Shown: positions 14,363-24,677, counted from the first letter of the stretch. The stretch is 64,000 nt of DNA from Clostridia bacterium (GCA_017500855.1 JAFVYC010000036.1:1-64000); one strand, 5' to 3'. Program-made: numbers and translations. The notes: generated by a model from the sequence alone, not told the origin.

Positions 14363-16873
14363 TTATTCGCCAAAGTTACCCACGTTGCCGTAGTAGGCAG
14401 GTGTTGTTGTGTCGCTGTACGCACTCTTCATGCTGTAGATGTACAGTTCGGTAAACTTGATGTTGGCGTTGTTGTCGAAAATGTGCAAATAGTCGGAGTT
14501 GCCGTACTTGGGGTACACCCTCATGGTGTAGCTGATGACGCCGTCGACGTACACTTCCACCATGGAACGGTCAACCAAAATTGTGATTTCGTACTCGTTC
14601 TTGACACGCCCCCAAACGTGGCTTGGCTGACGGTTGACGTAGTCGAGCAAGGAAGATTGAATGCGCTCTACGAACACGCCGTTGTTGCTGAACACAATTT
14701 CCGTGCGCTCTGTTTTGCCGTCGACTGTGTTGGGGTTGTAGCGGATGTAGAATCCTGCGGAGTAGTCGGGGCTGGTGGGTTCAAGCACCACTTTTGCCCT
14801 GATTTCGAACATGTCCGAACGAATGTTGGAAATTTCGCTGTTGACTTGGCTGGCTGTTTTGCCTTCGCCACTGTACACGTACAGTGCTTCTTCCCTGAGG
14901 AGTTCCACTTCCTTGATGGGCTCGCGAATGACTTCCTTGCCATCGTCGGACAGCCACAGTTCAAGTGGGATTGCAAAGTTGTGCGCCCAGCCTGCTGTTA
15001 TGTTTTGCGTTGTGCCGGCATCCTTGCCTTGCGCAATTGCGTACAAAATTGTTCTGCCTTGTTCGTAGGATTTGCCTTGTGCAATGTCCTCTTCCGTTAG
15101 GTAGCAGAAACCGTTTTGTCCTGTGTAGACGCCCCTGCCCAAGTCGAAAAGTTTGGGTTGGTCGTCGTCGGCAATGAAACGGCAAGTGTTTTTGTCGAAG
15201 GTGCCAATCCAGTAGTAGCATTCAACGGTGTAGCCATCGACTGTGTACTGTGGGCAATCGAACAAAACGTACTTTGTTTGAGATCCGTCCTTGGTGCTGA
15301 TGGGAAGCATAACAACGCATTCCCAGTGTGCGCCTTGTTCGGGGTATTTGTCCATTGGGCATTGGTACAAGTAGCCACGGTGTTCCCACTCACGCATGTC
15401 TTGCGAGGTGTACACCACTGCCGATCCGCCTGCATTGGGGATGGAAGTGGAAACCATCATGTAGTAGGTGCCGTCGTCGTACCAAACGAATGGGTCACGG
15501 AATTGTTCCCTTTCGCCTTGAGTGTTGTCGTTGGGTTGGGTGATGACAAGCTTGTCTTCCACAATCCAATCGGAAAGGTAGGGGTCGTCCGGGTCGGCTG
15601 CGTGGGCAAAAGCAACGTTTTGTCCGCCGTGGTTGGGGTTACCGTACAAGTTGGTGCCTGCTGTGATAACCAACCAAGGTGTTCCGTCCGGGCCAATGCA
15701 AGCGCCACCCGTCCAAATGCCTTCGGGGCAAATGCCCGCAGTTGGAGCAACTGCATCCTTGACAGCCTTCCAATGCACCATGTCTTCGCTGACAAGGTGT
15801 CCCCAACGGATTTGCGACCAGTAGGGGCCTGCAGGGTTGTGTTGGTAGAACACGTGGTACATTCCCTTGTAGTAGAACGGGGAGTGCGGTTCGTTCATCC
15901 ACACTGCAGGTGGCAATGCGTGGTATTGTGGACGGTAGCGGTCGCCTTCGTACACGGATGAATCCAACGCAATGTCCTTCCAATCAAGTTGTGGATGGCC
16001 TGCCGTGCTGTCGGTATCTTGGTAGATAGCAACGATATCTTTGGGAGAGAGCGCCGAAGAATAAATTTGAACTTCGTCCAAAAGGCCGGAGATCATTTGC
16101 CTTCTGTTACCAAACTCAATTTGTGGGCTGACGTAGCAACCAACACGCAAAGGTTCTTCGGTGTAGATGATGCTTGTGGAAACAAGGTCGGGGATGATGG
16201 CTTCGTAGGACTTTTGTCCGTTGTAGAACAAGCCGATGTAGCCTGTTTCGCCGTCGAAGGCAACTGCCACGTGCGACCATTCGTACAAAGGCAATGCGTT
16301 GAGTGGATCGTAGAAACCAACAACGAAGTCTTCGCCCGTTTCCTCGCTGTGCAATGCCATTTGAATGCCCCAAAGGCCAAGTCTGCCGTAGCCAAGAAGG
16401 AATCCTTCGCACATTTCAATGTCGCCCTTGTTGAGGATGGAAGTCATGCGAGTGTGGCCTGCCGCATCGGAACCACCGTCGTAGTAGACGATGTTTTCGA
16501 AAACACGGGGAGCAACCCACGCCGACATTGTGAACGCCTTGCTTGGTGTGCGGAAATCCCTGTTGACGATGTTGTTGGAAAAGCCGTCCATGTACAAGGC
16601 GTTACCCTTGACACCGGGCCTCCTCAACGGATCGTTGGGTTCTTTGAAAAGATTTGCTGCGTTTTGCTCGTTGAAAACGTAGTTGATTGTGTAGTCGTTG
16701 CCACTGACCGATTCCTTTGCAAAACTGCCGGACTGTTCGTCCAAGGAATAGTGCAACAAAAGGGTGCTTTGGTTGCCATCCCCTTGGTTGCTTGGGTTGG
16801 GGTTGCAACCTGCCACAACGCCAAGTAGCATGACAAAAACAAACATCAGTGCAATAAGTCTTGTAGATTTCAT
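14363..16873 (-). CDS. Extracellular GH32 lipoprotein with LamG-like N-terminal domain
   Basis: The 836-aa protein has lipobox VVAGC (C23), a concanavalin/LamG-like domain at about 35-290 (note GLLDEVQIYSSAL, typical of LamG ends), then a GH32 domain from about 315. Signatures are WMNEPHSP at 325-332, QFRDPFVW and HWECVV. The usual nucleophile Asp of WMNDPNG is Glu328 here, while the RDP aspartate and EC glutamate are present. A C-terminal beta-sandwich follows. Start at ATG 16873 is set by GAGGA 8 bases upstream; the open frame to 17533 merely overlaps the permease gene. Likely an extracellular fructan-active enzyme anchored to the membrane, but the D-to-E change makes specificity or activity uncertain. 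Confidence 0.8.
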   Translation of the reverse strand: MKSTRLIALMFVFVMLLGVVAGCNPNPSNQGDGNQSTLLLHYSLDEQSGSFAKESVSGNDYTINYVFNEQNAANLFKEPNDPLRRPGVKGNALYMDGFSNNIVNRDFRTPSKAFTMSAWVAPRVFENIVYYDGGSDAAGHTRMTSILNKGDIEMCEGFLLGYGRLGLWGIQMALHSEETGEDFVVGFYDPLNALPLYEWSHVAVAFDGETGYIGLFYNGQKSYEAIIPDLVSTSIIYTEEPLRVGCYVSPQIEFGNRRQMISGLLDEVQIYSSALSPKDIVAIYQDTDSTAGHPQLDWKDIALDSSVYEGDRYRPQYHALPPAVWMNEPHSPFYYKGMYHVFYQHNPAGPYWSQIRWGHLVSEDMVHWKAVKDAVAPTAGICPEGIWTGGACIGPDGTPWLVITAGTNLYGNPNHGGQNVAFAHAADPDDPYLSDWIVEDKLVITQPNDNTQGEREQFRDPFVWYDDGTYYMMVSTSIPNAGGSAVVYTSQDMREWEHRGYLYQCPMDKYPEQGAHWECVVMLPISTKDGSQTKYVLFDCPQYTVDGYTVECYYWIGTFDKNTCRFIADDDQPKLFDLGRGVYTGQNGFCYLTEEDIAQGKSYEQGRTILYAIAQGKDAGTTQNITAGWAHNFAIPLELWLSDDGKEVIREPIKEVELLREEALYVYSGEGKTASQVNSEISNIRSDMFEIRAKVVLEPTSPDYSAGFYIRYNPNTVDGKTERTEIVFSNNGVFVERIQSSLLDYVNRQPSHVWGRVKNEYEITILVDRSMVEVYVDGVISYTMRVYPKYGNSDYLHIFDNNANIKFTELYIYSMKSAYSDTTTPAYYGNVGNFGE

Positions 16874-16881
16874 AGTAGTCC

Positions 16882-17799
16882 TCACATTTTCAGGCCGGAC
16901 GTGCCAAAGCCTTGTACAATGTATTTTTGTGCGCAAACGTAGATTACGAAAATTGGAATGCTGGTGATAACCAACGAAGCCATGATTTCGCCTGTGGTGA
17001 TGCTTTCGATGCTCTTGATGGACATCAGCGCCGTTTGAATGGGCAAAAGTGGCCAAGAGCCGTCGTCGGCAGCGGGAAGTATCATGGATGGCCAAAGGTA
17101 GTCGTTCCAAACTCCGATGAAGCAGAACACTGCTACCGTTGCCAAAATGGGCTTGGACAGTGGCAAAATCACCTTGAAGAAGACGTCCATTGTGCTTGCG
17201 CCGTCGATGCGTGCAGCCTCCTCGTACTCCTTGGGGATGTTTTGGAAAAACTGCATGAACAGGAAAATGTTGAAAATGCTGATGGTTGCCGGCAAAATTA
17301 CGCCCACCACCGACATTTCCTGCTTGAGGCCAAGCATGATTTTGACAATTGAGTACAAAGGAATGATGGAAGTTTCCACAGGTACCACAATCAAGAAGAT
17401 GATCATGAAGGACAAAAGCCTTTTGCCCGGGAAAGTCAGTTTTGCCATTACGTAGCCTGCAAGTCCGTTGACAAGGATGTTGAGCACAATGACAATTCCT
17501 GCGTACAGAAAACTGTTCAAAGCGTACTTCCAAATGTCGTAGTTGACAAGCACGCTTGTGTAGTTGTCGAAAGCAACGCCCAAGTTTGCAAAGTCGGGCA
17601 AGAACATGTTGAGCGTACCGACGCTTTCGGCGTAGGCGCTTTCACTTTTGGTGGAAGTTGCCAACATGTACATGATGGGCATGATGAACAACAAGGAAAG
17701 CACAATGCCCACGATGTGGTAGATAATTTCCTTGACGGTTTTTTTGATGGGTTGTTTGTTGGGCCTGAAATTAGGCATTTCCAGTAGTCGATTATCCAT
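16882..17799 (-). CDS. Sugar ABC transporter permease, MalG/AraQ type
   Basis: A 305-aa integral membrane protein with about six hydrophobic segments and the EAA loop EYEEAARIDGASTMDVF that docks on the ATPase. It begins 3 bp after the stop of the partner permease, with GGGAG spanning the junction, so the two are translationally coupled. With the second permease, the binding lipoprotein and the distant ATPase it forms a CUT1-type importer for di- or oligosaccharides, here presumably fructo-oligosaccharides or sucrose. Confidence 0.92.
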   Translation of the reverse strand: MDNRLLEMPNFRPNKQPIKKTVKEIIYHIVGIVLSLLFIMPIMYMLATSTKSESAYAESVGTLNMFLPDFANLGVAFDNYTSVLVNYDIWKYALNSFLYAGIVIVLNILVNGLAGYVMAKLTFPGKRLLSFMIIFLIVVPVETSIIPLYSIVKIMLGLKQEMSVVGVILPATISIFNIFLFMQFFQNIPKEYEEAARIDGASTMDVFFKVILPLSKPILATVAVFCFIGVWNDYLWPSMILPAADDGSWPLLPIQTALMSIKSIESITTGEIMASLVITSIPIFVIYVCAQKYIVQGFGTSGLKM

Positions 17800-17802
17800 G
17801 TG

Positions 17803-18774
17803 CTATTTCTCCCTGAACAATCTGCGTTGCAACAGCGTTACACCACCAATAAAGATGGTCATCAGTAGCGCAACTGCCGACGACTCGCCCACCAAACGTT
17901 CGGTGTAGCCTGTGTTGTACATGTAGTACGACAGCGTTACCGTGTGGCTCATGTAGCCTGTCATCAACATTGGTTGAGTCATGATTCGGCAAGCGCCAAT
18001 AAACACGGTGATGAGCACGTACACAAAGGTGGAACGCAGTCCAACCCAAGTGACGTTCCAAAAACGGTGCCACCAGTTTGCGCCGTCCAAAGCCGCCGCT
18101 TCGTACAAATCCTTGCGAATGTTGGAAAGTCCGGAAAGGAAAATCAACATTTGGTAACCGCACCCCTGCCATGCGCTGAGCACGATGATGCAGGGCATTG
18201 CCGTGTTTGGATCACGAAGCCAATCGTGTGGGGCAACGCCAAACATTCCCAAAAGGGAATTGAGCAGTCCACCCTCGCCCGGAGCCAAAATTTGTTCCCA
18301 CAAAAAGGACGTTACGGACAGGGAAATAACCACCGGCGCAAAAAAGCAAACTTTGAAAATTTTGCTTCCCACGTTGTTGCGATTGACAAACAGCGCAAGC
18401 AAAAGCGCCATGCCAATTTGAAGTGGAACAACACCGATAACAAAAGTAAAGGTGTTTTTGATTGCGTTGTACAGCATGCCTTTGGCGGAAATTTCTTGGA
18501 AAATTTCGGCAAAGTTGTCCAAGAACACAAAGCCAATGTCATCCGGAAGCAACAAGTAGTAGTCGGTAAATGCGTAGCCCAAAGAGTACAAAATTGGTAG
18601 CAAAATGAACAAAAACGCAAGTATTACCGCCGGCAACAGCATCAAGTAGGCAGTTGCCGTGGATTTTACTCGATATACTTCTTTGCGCTTTTTGGCTGTG
18701 ACAATGTCGTAGACAACAAAGCCAACAAAAGCAAGCAGGAATAATCCCAAAATAATCAATGAAGTTGTAGTCAT
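17803..18774 (-). CDS. Sugar ABC transporter permease, UgpA/MalF type
   Basis: A 323-aa membrane protein with an EAA loop DLYEAAALDGANWWHRF. The N-terminal helix (residues about 5-25) precedes a cytosolic lysine-rich stretch, then five further membrane segments. The ribosome site upstream is weak (CTAGAAAA before ATG 18774). It pairs with the permease at 16882-17799 and follows the substrate-binding lipoprotein by 28 bp. Confidence 0.92.
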   Translation of the reverse strand: MTTTSLIILGLFLLAFVGFVVYDIVTAKKRKEVYRVKSTATAYLMLLPAVILAFLFILLPILYSLGYAFTDYYLLLPDDIGFVFLDNFAEIFQEISAKGMLYNAIKNTFTFVIGVVPLQIGMALLLALFVNRNNVGSKIFKVCFFAPVVISLSVTSFLWEQILAPGEGGLLNSLLGMFGVAPHDWLRDPNTAMPCIIVLSAWQGCGYQMLIFLSGLSNIRKDLYEAAALDGANWWHRFWNVTWVGLRSTFVYVLITVFIGACRIMTQPMLMTGYMSHTVTLSYYMYNTGYTERLVGESSAVALLMTIFIGGVTLLQRRLFREK

Positions 18775-18802
18775 TTTTCTAGTTGGTGTGTTTGGTTACA
18801 GT

Positions 18803-20107
18803 CTAGCGATCCTTGATTTTGTCGATTGCGTCTTGAAGTGTGTTGGTTGCAGAGTTCAACAAAGTGTTGACGTCGCCGTTGCCCAGACCGTAGATAACTT
18901 GGTTGAACGTTGTAGAGAAAGTTGGGTATGCAATTGTCACGGGGCGTTCCTTGCCACTGAGTTCCAATTGCTTCATGAGGGTGTACTCGGGGGAACCAAC
19001 TGCGTAGTTGCCAACGGCATCCCTGCGTGCAGGAATCATGCCCGTTGCGTTTGTGATTGCTTGTGAACTTTCGGCAGAAGTCATCCATTTGAGCAATTCC
19101 AACGCTGCAGTTTTGTCCTTGTGGTGGTTGTTTGTGATTGCGTAGGACCAGCTTCCCGTTGCGCTTGCTGCAACAGTTCCCTTTGGATAGGGCAAAAGTC
19201 CCCAATCGTCACGGGATGCAAAGTATTCCCTGTACTTGTTGTCAAGGTCGGGAATTGTCCAACCGGAGGACAAGTACATGCCAACTTTACCTGTGAAGAA
19301 GTCGGTGGAACCGATGGAGTAGGATGTGTAGCCTTCGGTGATCAAGTCCTTGATGAATTGGAAGCCTTGCGCTGTTTCGGCAGAGTTGTAGTAGCCTGTT
19401 GCTGTCAAACCGTCTTCGGAAACGAAGCTGCCGCCCGTTGCATAGATGAATGGGTAAAGAAGGTAGGGAGCAGTTTCGTCCTTGGTTGCGTCAAGACGCA
19501 TGTCTACTGCAGTCACTCCGAATTGCTTGAGTCTTGCGCAAACGTCACGGAATTGTTGCAAGTTCCAGGGGTTTTCCGCCGTGAAACCACCAACGTCGAT
19601 GCCTGCATCACGGAAAATCTTTTTGTTGTAGAAGAAACCTGCGCTGGATTCTTGGATGGGCAAGCCGTACAATTTGCCGTTGTACTTGTTGAGAGAGTAG
19701 AACTTTGCTTGATCTTCGGCAGAAATCAAACTGCTGATGTCGTAGAGCAAACCGGAACTTGCGTAGGCTGCCGTGTTGGGAGCGTCGAAAGTGATGATGT
19801 CTGCCAAGGTGCCTTCAAGTTGGTTGTTTTGCAATTCCGTTTCGTAGCCGGATGCGCCTGCGCTACGAGCCTTGAAGATGGCTTGAGCCTTGATTTGCTT
19901 GTCCTTGTAGGCTGCGTTGAAAGCAGAAATGCGCTTTTGGTACGCTTGGCCTTCGGTAGAAGACTTGTCCACGTGGAACATGATTTTTACAATTGTGTTG
20001 CCTTCGGGGTCGGTTTCGTCCGGACCGCCGGGTGTGCATGCAACAACGCCCAAAAGCATTGTGGCAACAAGCAAAAGAGAAACAAGTGTTGCTAGAAGTT
20101 TTTTCAT
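18803..20107 (-). CDS. Extracellular sugar-binding lipoprotein of the ABC importer
   Basis: A 434-aa SBP_bac_1-type protein with lipobox LLGVVAC and typical features of CUT1 binding proteins (the conserved GSWSYAITNN and AALELLKWMTSAE regions near the C-terminal part). I start at ATG 20107, preceded by AAGGAG, rather than seven codons earlier. It sits between the LacI-type regulator and the permeases, and would deliver fructan breakdown products to them. Confidence 0.9.
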   Translation of the reverse strand: MKKLLATLVSLLLVATMLLGVVACTPGGPDETDPEGNTIVKIMFHVDKSSTEGQAYQKRISAFNAAYKDKQIKAQAIFKARSAGASGYETELQNNQLEGTLADIITFDAPNTAAYASSGLLYDISSLISAEDQAKFYSLNKYNGKLYGLPIQESSAGFFYNKKIFRDAGIDVGGFTAENPWNLQQFRDVCARLKQFGVTAVDMRLDATKDETAPYLLYPFIYATGGSFVSEDGLTATGYYNSAETAQGFQFIKDLITEGYTSYSIGSTDFFTGKVGMYLSSGWTIPDLDNKYREYFASRDDWGLLPYPKGTVAASATGSWSYAITNNHHKDKTAALELLKWMTSAESSQAITNATGMIPARRDAVGNYAVGSPEYTLMKQLELSGKERPVTIAYPTFSTTFNQVIYGLGNGDVNTLLNSATNTLQDAIDKIKDR

Positions 20108-20158
20108 GATGATCTCCTTGTAGTACAACTTTGGTTGTTATGTATTTTTTTTGTTTTG

Positions 20159-21127
20159 TTACTTAGTTGTTGTGCCCGGCACGAATTTTGTTGGCAAAAC
20201 CGTGCGAAGCGCCGTTTCCTTGCCGTGAATTTTGTCCACAAGCAAACCGACGACTTTGCGAGCCATTTCCTCGATGGGTTGCTCCACGCTGGTGATGTTG
20301 TTGCTTCCCCATTGCTTGAACATTCCGTCGTAGGAAACAATTTGCAATTGGTTGGGAATTTGTTTGCCAAGCGCCACCACGTGGTCGTAGAACACTTGCG
20401 ACATCGTGTAGCCGGAAATGAACACTCCGTCCACGTCGGCGTACTTTTGCATGAAGTTTTGCACCACTGCTTGTTCTTCCTCGTGTTGGATGACTTCGTT
20501 GACCAAGCAAATTGGCATGTTGTGCTTTGCCATGACGTCGAGGTAGGCACGTTCACGCTCGGAAACTTCCGACGAAACAAGTGGTTTGGAACCGATGTAG
20601 CCAATTTTGGTTGCGCCACGTTCAATCATGTACTCGATGGCGTTGACCGTTGCTTGGTAGTTGTCGCTTGTGACGTAGGGGATGTTGTCGCCAAAACGCC
20701 TGTCGATGGAAACGATTGGGCATTTTTGCAAATCTTGTTCTTCGTGCATGAAGTGCGTTACAAAAATTGCACCGTCAATTTCCCTTTGCGCAATTTTTGT
20801 GATAATTTCCGTTTCCTTGCCAACTTTTTGTTGGGAGGAAACCAAAAGTACCGAGTAGCCAAACTTGCTTGCTTCGTCTTCCACGTAGTAGGCAAGTTTT
20901 GCAAAAAATGGGTGGTTGATGATGGGAACAAGCAACGCAACGATGCGTGTTTCGTTTTTTCTCAACCGGAACGCCATGTTGTTGCGAGAGTAGTTGAGCG
21001 CTTTCATTGCTTCCAGCACTTTTTTTCTTGTTTTTTCGCCAACGGCTTTTTCGTTGTTGATAACCCTAGAAACGGTACCAATGCCAACGCCTGCGTACTT
21101 GGCTACGTCTTTGATTGTTACTTCCAT
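20159..21127 (-). CDS. LacI-family transcriptional regulator
   Basis: A 322-aa protein with an N-terminal LacI helix-turn-helix (TIKDVAKYAGVGIGTVSRVI, residues 4-23) and hinge, then a periplasmic-binding-protein-like sensor domain. Placed inside the fructan locus, it is the obvious candidate to bind the palindrome at 28545-28566 overlapping the start of transcription of the whole cluster. The effector is probably sucrose, fructose or a fructo-oligosaccharide, but this is inferred from neighbours only. Confidence 0.92.
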   Translation of the reverse strand: MEVTIKDVAKYAGVGIGTVSRVINNEKAVGEKTRKKVLEAMKALNYSRNNMAFRLRKNETRIVALLVPIINHPFFAKLAYYVEDEASKFGYSVLLVSSQQKVGKETEIITKIAQREIDGAIFVTHFMHEEQDLQKCPIVSIDRRFGDNIPYVTSDNYQATVNAIEYMIERGATKIGYIGSKPLVSSEVSERERAYLDVMAKHNMPICLVNEVIQHEEEQAVVQNFMQKYADVDGVFISGYTMSQVFYDHVVALGKQIPNQLQIVSYDGMFKQWGSNNITSVEQPIEEMARKVVGLLVDKIHGKETALRTVLPTKFVPGTTTK

Positions 21128-21179
21128 GTGTGCCCTCGCTGTTATTTTGTTGCCCGCTGACGTGCAACGGGCGTTTTGC

Positions 21180-24100
21180 CTAGGAGTTGCTAACTATAGT
21201 TACCGTCACAGTGTGTTGACCGTTGATGACGATTGTGTTGATTTGCTCTGTCAGCAAACTGCTGTCAATTGTCAACGTGAAGTTTTTCACCTTGAACTGC
21301 TCTGCCCCAAGTTGCGTGCCGTTTACGGAAACGGACTCAACCTTGACGTTGCCCAAGTACACAACTGCGTTGCAACCTTGTTCAAGTTGAAGGTCTTGCA
21401 AAACCGTTGTGGAAACTGCCGTGACTTGCACTGTGAATTCGTAGGAACTGGATGCTCCAACTGCCTTGAAAGTGTAGGTTCCAACTTCAAGCAGTTCGAA
21501 GTAGGTTTGGTCAATAACAAGGTTACGGCCGTTGCTTGTGTAGAACGCCCCGTCTACCTTGGTGTTTTTGTTTGTTTTGTTGTACAGCGCAGTGACAAAT
21601 TGATTGGAGTCACCAACAACCGTCAAACTGCCTGTGCCGTTGTAGGAATACTGATCGTTGAAGTACAACACCGACTTGAACGTTGCCTTGCCGGAGTACA
21701 CGTTCAAACCAAACAAACCTTCGGTGGGTTGTTCGGGGCTCAAAACGGTGTCGATTGCCAAACGGCCGTTGATGTACGCCTTGACAACGTTGCCCTTTGC
21801 ATCCACACGCAAAACGACGTTGCCCGTGTCTACGTTGGGAGCGCTTGCTCTGCCAATTTCGCCAAGATGCGACCACATCTTCACAACCTTTTCGTTGTTG
21901 TCGTAGTTGAAGATGATGTACTTGCTCATGTCTTGGTTGGCACGGAAGATGAATGCGCCTGCAACTGCTTCAAGGGAGAAAGTTACCGAACAGTTGAAGT
22001 CGCTTGCGCTTTGGCTAGACAGCAAGTAGCCGTCCCCTGCCGGGCTGTGGGCAACAATTTCCGAACCTTGCGCAACCCAATCGCCGGAAACAATGCCCGT
22101 GCCGTCAAACGGAACGTCCGTTTGTGGGTTGCCGGCATAAACGGTAACTTCGGTGGTTTTTGTTTGTTCGCCACAGGTTGCAACAAGCGTTGCTTTGCCT
22201 GCGCCAAGCGCCTTGACAATTGCGCCACCAGTTGTTTGTTCAATGGAAACAACCTCTTGACCTTCTTGTACCGACAAAACGATGTCTTGGCCGGAAGCCG
22301 AGTAGGCTGTGATTTGTTTTTGTGTTGAAATGGCTGTGTCCAGTTCCAAAGTGTCGTGGCTGACGTAGAGAACAGTTTCGCCGTCGACAACTTCGCCCGT
22401 GCGCCAAACGGATGCAATTTCGTTGAGTTCAAGGTTGTTGACAGTCACTTGTCCTTCAACGGAAAACTCTGCTTTTACGGAATAGGGGGATGCCAAAGTC
22501 AGCACGTAGAAAGGAATTTTGAAGTCGTCGCAGAACACTTCCACGCCACCGTTGTCGGACAAAATGTAGAAGTTTTGTTTGCCGAAACTTCTTGCTCCGG
22601 AAGTGTACCTGAAACGGTAGTCCTTGATGCTGAGCCCTGCGGAAGAAGCAAATCTGCGATCCACAAAGTAGCCTTCCTCGGCGTTCCAACCAATTTCCGT
22701 GTACTCGTTGTCGCCAACGTTGATTTTGATGGAAACTGCGTGGTTGTTGGGGTTGTCGAGGGACAAATCCATTTCAAACACGTGCGTGTTGACACTTTGC
22801 AAAATGTTTGCAGTTGTTTCGTCCACCACTTTGTTGCTGATGGACACAACGTTTTGTTTTGTGAACGCCGTGCTGTCCTTGACAATTGGCGTTTGTGTGA
22901 GCATGTAGCCGTTGCCTTCCTTGACAAGGCCGTAGGTGACGGGCATCGTCATGCCACCACCGTTCCAAATTTTTCTTGCGTTGGCGTAGATGCCACTGTC
23001 GGTGTGGGCTGGAACGCCTGCGTACCAACTGATTGCCACACTTTGACCGAAATAGTTGCTGGACTCATCCCTGATGCTGAAAGTTTGTGTTGCGTAGGAG
23101 TCGGGGCCGAAATCCATTGTTTGAATGTCGCTTTGGTCAATTGCGCCACCGTCCTTGTCGGTGAACACAATGGATTGTCCGTCGTAGTTCATGTGGCCCA
23201 CGATGTACTCTCTTGCTGTAAACGTCATCACCGTGTAGGTTTTGCCGTCGTCGGCAGTAAGTGTCACAACGTCGGGACATTCGGGAACGCTGATGTCGAA
23301 CTGACCTGCGTAGGACCAATCCAAAAGGTTGGTGGATTTCAAGAACCAAACCTTGTTGGCTTGTTGACCTGTAAGCGCCATGCCCCACGCAGTTGTTTTG
23401 CCGTTTTCGTCTGTTTCCACAGGGAAAACTTTGGGGTCACGGCAGGCTTCCTTGTGGTAAATGCCGTTGGATGCCGTTGCTTCCGTTTGAGCAATGAGTT
23501 TGCGCTTTGTCCAAGTCATGCCACCGTCGTCGCTGGACATGATCATTTGGTCTTGCATTGCGCCGTCTCGTGTGTAGAATGCAATGATGCCGTTGCCATC
23601 GCCATTGGGGAACCAGTTGAGTTTGTCCACAGCCTCGCTGTCGCCAACGTGGTACTCGTAGGCAGAGCCGGACCACATGTAGCCAACGCCTGCGTTCCAG
23701 TCGTCGTCGGGGAACAAGCAAATGGGAAGAAGTTCCCAATGCGCAAGGTCTGTGCTTCGTGCGTGGCCCCAGTACATTTGATCCCAGTAGTTGGAATATG
23801 GATGGTGTTGGTAGTAGATGTGGTAGTAGCCGTTGTAGTAGATCAAGCCGTTGGGGTCGTTGTTCCAGTGGGCATATTGAGAGAAGTGGTATTGGTTGCG
23901 GTACAACTCGGTGTAGTAGGAGTAGTCGCTCTTGCCAAAGTAGATGCTGTCGAAGTTGACTTTGGAGTTGAAGCAGTTGAAACCAATGCTACCGCCCTGG
24001 TAGGAAACGCCTTGTGGCAAATTGTTCAAACTGTTTAGTTCAATTGTGTTGTCGATGCCAAACCTGCGAATGTTGTCGGCGTAGAATTCGGCGTACACAC

Positions 24101-24668
24101 CGTCTTCTTCCGGAGTGATGATGACTTTGAGTTGAACGCTAGCAACGTTGGCAACTCTTTCTCCAACCAAGCGCCTTTCGCTTTCCGTCATTTTGTCGTT
24201 GCCGATGAAGTAGTCGGTCATCAACTCTACTGCGCTTGTTTTGCCGTTGCTAACGGAAAAGTAAAGCAGTTTGACAAGGTTTGCGTGCCTGTCTACGTTG
24301 AACACCCAGTAGTGGGAGCCATCCTCTGCGCCAAACGCAAGGCCTGCTGCCACACCGTTTTCGAAAGCAACTATTGCCGTGTACACAAACTTTTGTTCGG
24401 CTGTGTAGGACGTTTCCAACAAAGTGAACTTGTCGGTGTTGCTTTCCATTGCAACGTTGTCGGCTGTGGCGTTGTACTTGTTTTTGTCCTCGAAAACAAA
24501 GTCGTTTGCACCGTTGTTGGTAGTGCCACCGTTGGGCTGTTGAGTTGTTGTGCCACTGGGCACGCTAGCCACAACGTCGTTTGTGTTGTTGTTGAAATTG
24601 CATGCCACCAACGAAAAACTCATGATGGCAACCAACAAAAAACAAAGAATTCTGTTTGCTATTTTCAT
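21180..24668 (-). CDS. Extracellular GH32 levanase/fructanase lipoprotein
   Basis: An 1162-aa lipoprotein (lipobox FSLVAC, C23). Residues about 55-245 form a beta-sandwich resembling CBM66 or LamG modules; the GH32 catalytic domain follows with HWNNDPNG (nucleophile D271), CRDPKV and PECPDV, all intact. After the GH32 beta-sandwich come an Ig-like Big_2-type segment (about 800-880), a second CBM66-like module (about 885-1030) and a final Ig-like region. This is the architecture of levanases and exo-inulinases that attack polymeric fructan at the cell surface. ATG at 24668 follows AGGGA; the fructokinase gene ends 9 bp upstream. Confidence 0.9.
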   Translation of the reverse strand: MKIANRILCFLLVAIMSFSLVACNFNNNTNDVVASVPSGTTTQQPNGGTTNNGANDFVFEDKNKYNATADNVAMESNTDKFTLLETSYTAEQKFVYTAIVAFENGVAAGLAFGAEDGSHYWVFNVDRHANLVKLLYFSVSNGKTSAVELMTDYFIGNDKMTESERRLVGERVANVASVQLKVIITPEEDGVYAEFYADNIRRFGIDNTIELNSLNNLPQGVSYQGGSIGFNCFNSKVNFDSIYFGKSDYSYYTELYRNQYHFSQYAHWNNDPNGLIYYNGYYHIYYQHHPYSNYWDQMYWGHARSTDLAHWELLPICLFPDDDWNAGVGYMWSGSAYEYHVGDSEAVDKLNWFPNGDGNGIIAFYTRDGAMQDQMIMSSDDGGMTWTKRKLIAQTEATASNGIYHKEACRDPKVFPVETDENGKTTAWGMALTGQQANKVWFLKSTNLLDWSYAGQFDISVPECPDVVTLTADDGKTYTVMTFTAREYIVGHMNYDGQSIVFTDKDGGAIDQSDIQTMDFGPDSYATQTFSIRDESSNYFGQSVAISWYAGVPAHTDSGIYANARKIWNGGGMTMPVTYGLVKEGNGYMLTQTPIVKDSTAFTKQNVVSISNKVVDETTANILQSVNTHVFEMDLSLDNPNNHAVSIKINVGDNEYTEIGWNAEEGYFVDRRFASSAGLSIKDYRFRYTSGARSFGKQNFYILSDNGGVEVFCDDFKIPFYVLTLASPYSVKAEFSVEGQVTVNNLELNEIASVWRTGEVVDGETVLYVSHDTLELDTAISTQKQITAYSASGQDIVLSVQEGQEVVSIEQTTGGAIVKALGAGKATLVATCGEQTKTTEVTVYAGNPQTDVPFDGTGIVSGDWVAQGSEIVAHSPAGDGYLLSSQSASDFNCSVTFSLEAVAGAFIFRANQDMSKYIIFNYDNNEKVVKMWSHLGEIGRASAPNVDTGNVVLRVDAKGNVVKAYINGRLAIDTVLSPEQPTEGLFGLNVYSGKATFKSVLYFNDQYSYNGTGSLTVVGDSNQFVTALYNKTNKNTKVDGAFYTSNGRNLVIDQTYFELLEVGTYTFKAVGASSSYEFTVQVTAVSTTVLQDLQLEQGCNAVVYLGNVKVESVSVNGTQLGAEQFKVKNFTLTIDSSLLTEQINTIVINGQHTVTVTIVSNS

Positions 24669-24677
24669 GTTTGTTCC

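Noticed and set aside
14363-17533. 1056-aa GH32 protein including the sequence before residue 221
   Set aside because: The first 220 codons overlap the permease gene in another frame and have no membrane, signal or family features; lipoprotein signal and ribosome site set the start at 16873.
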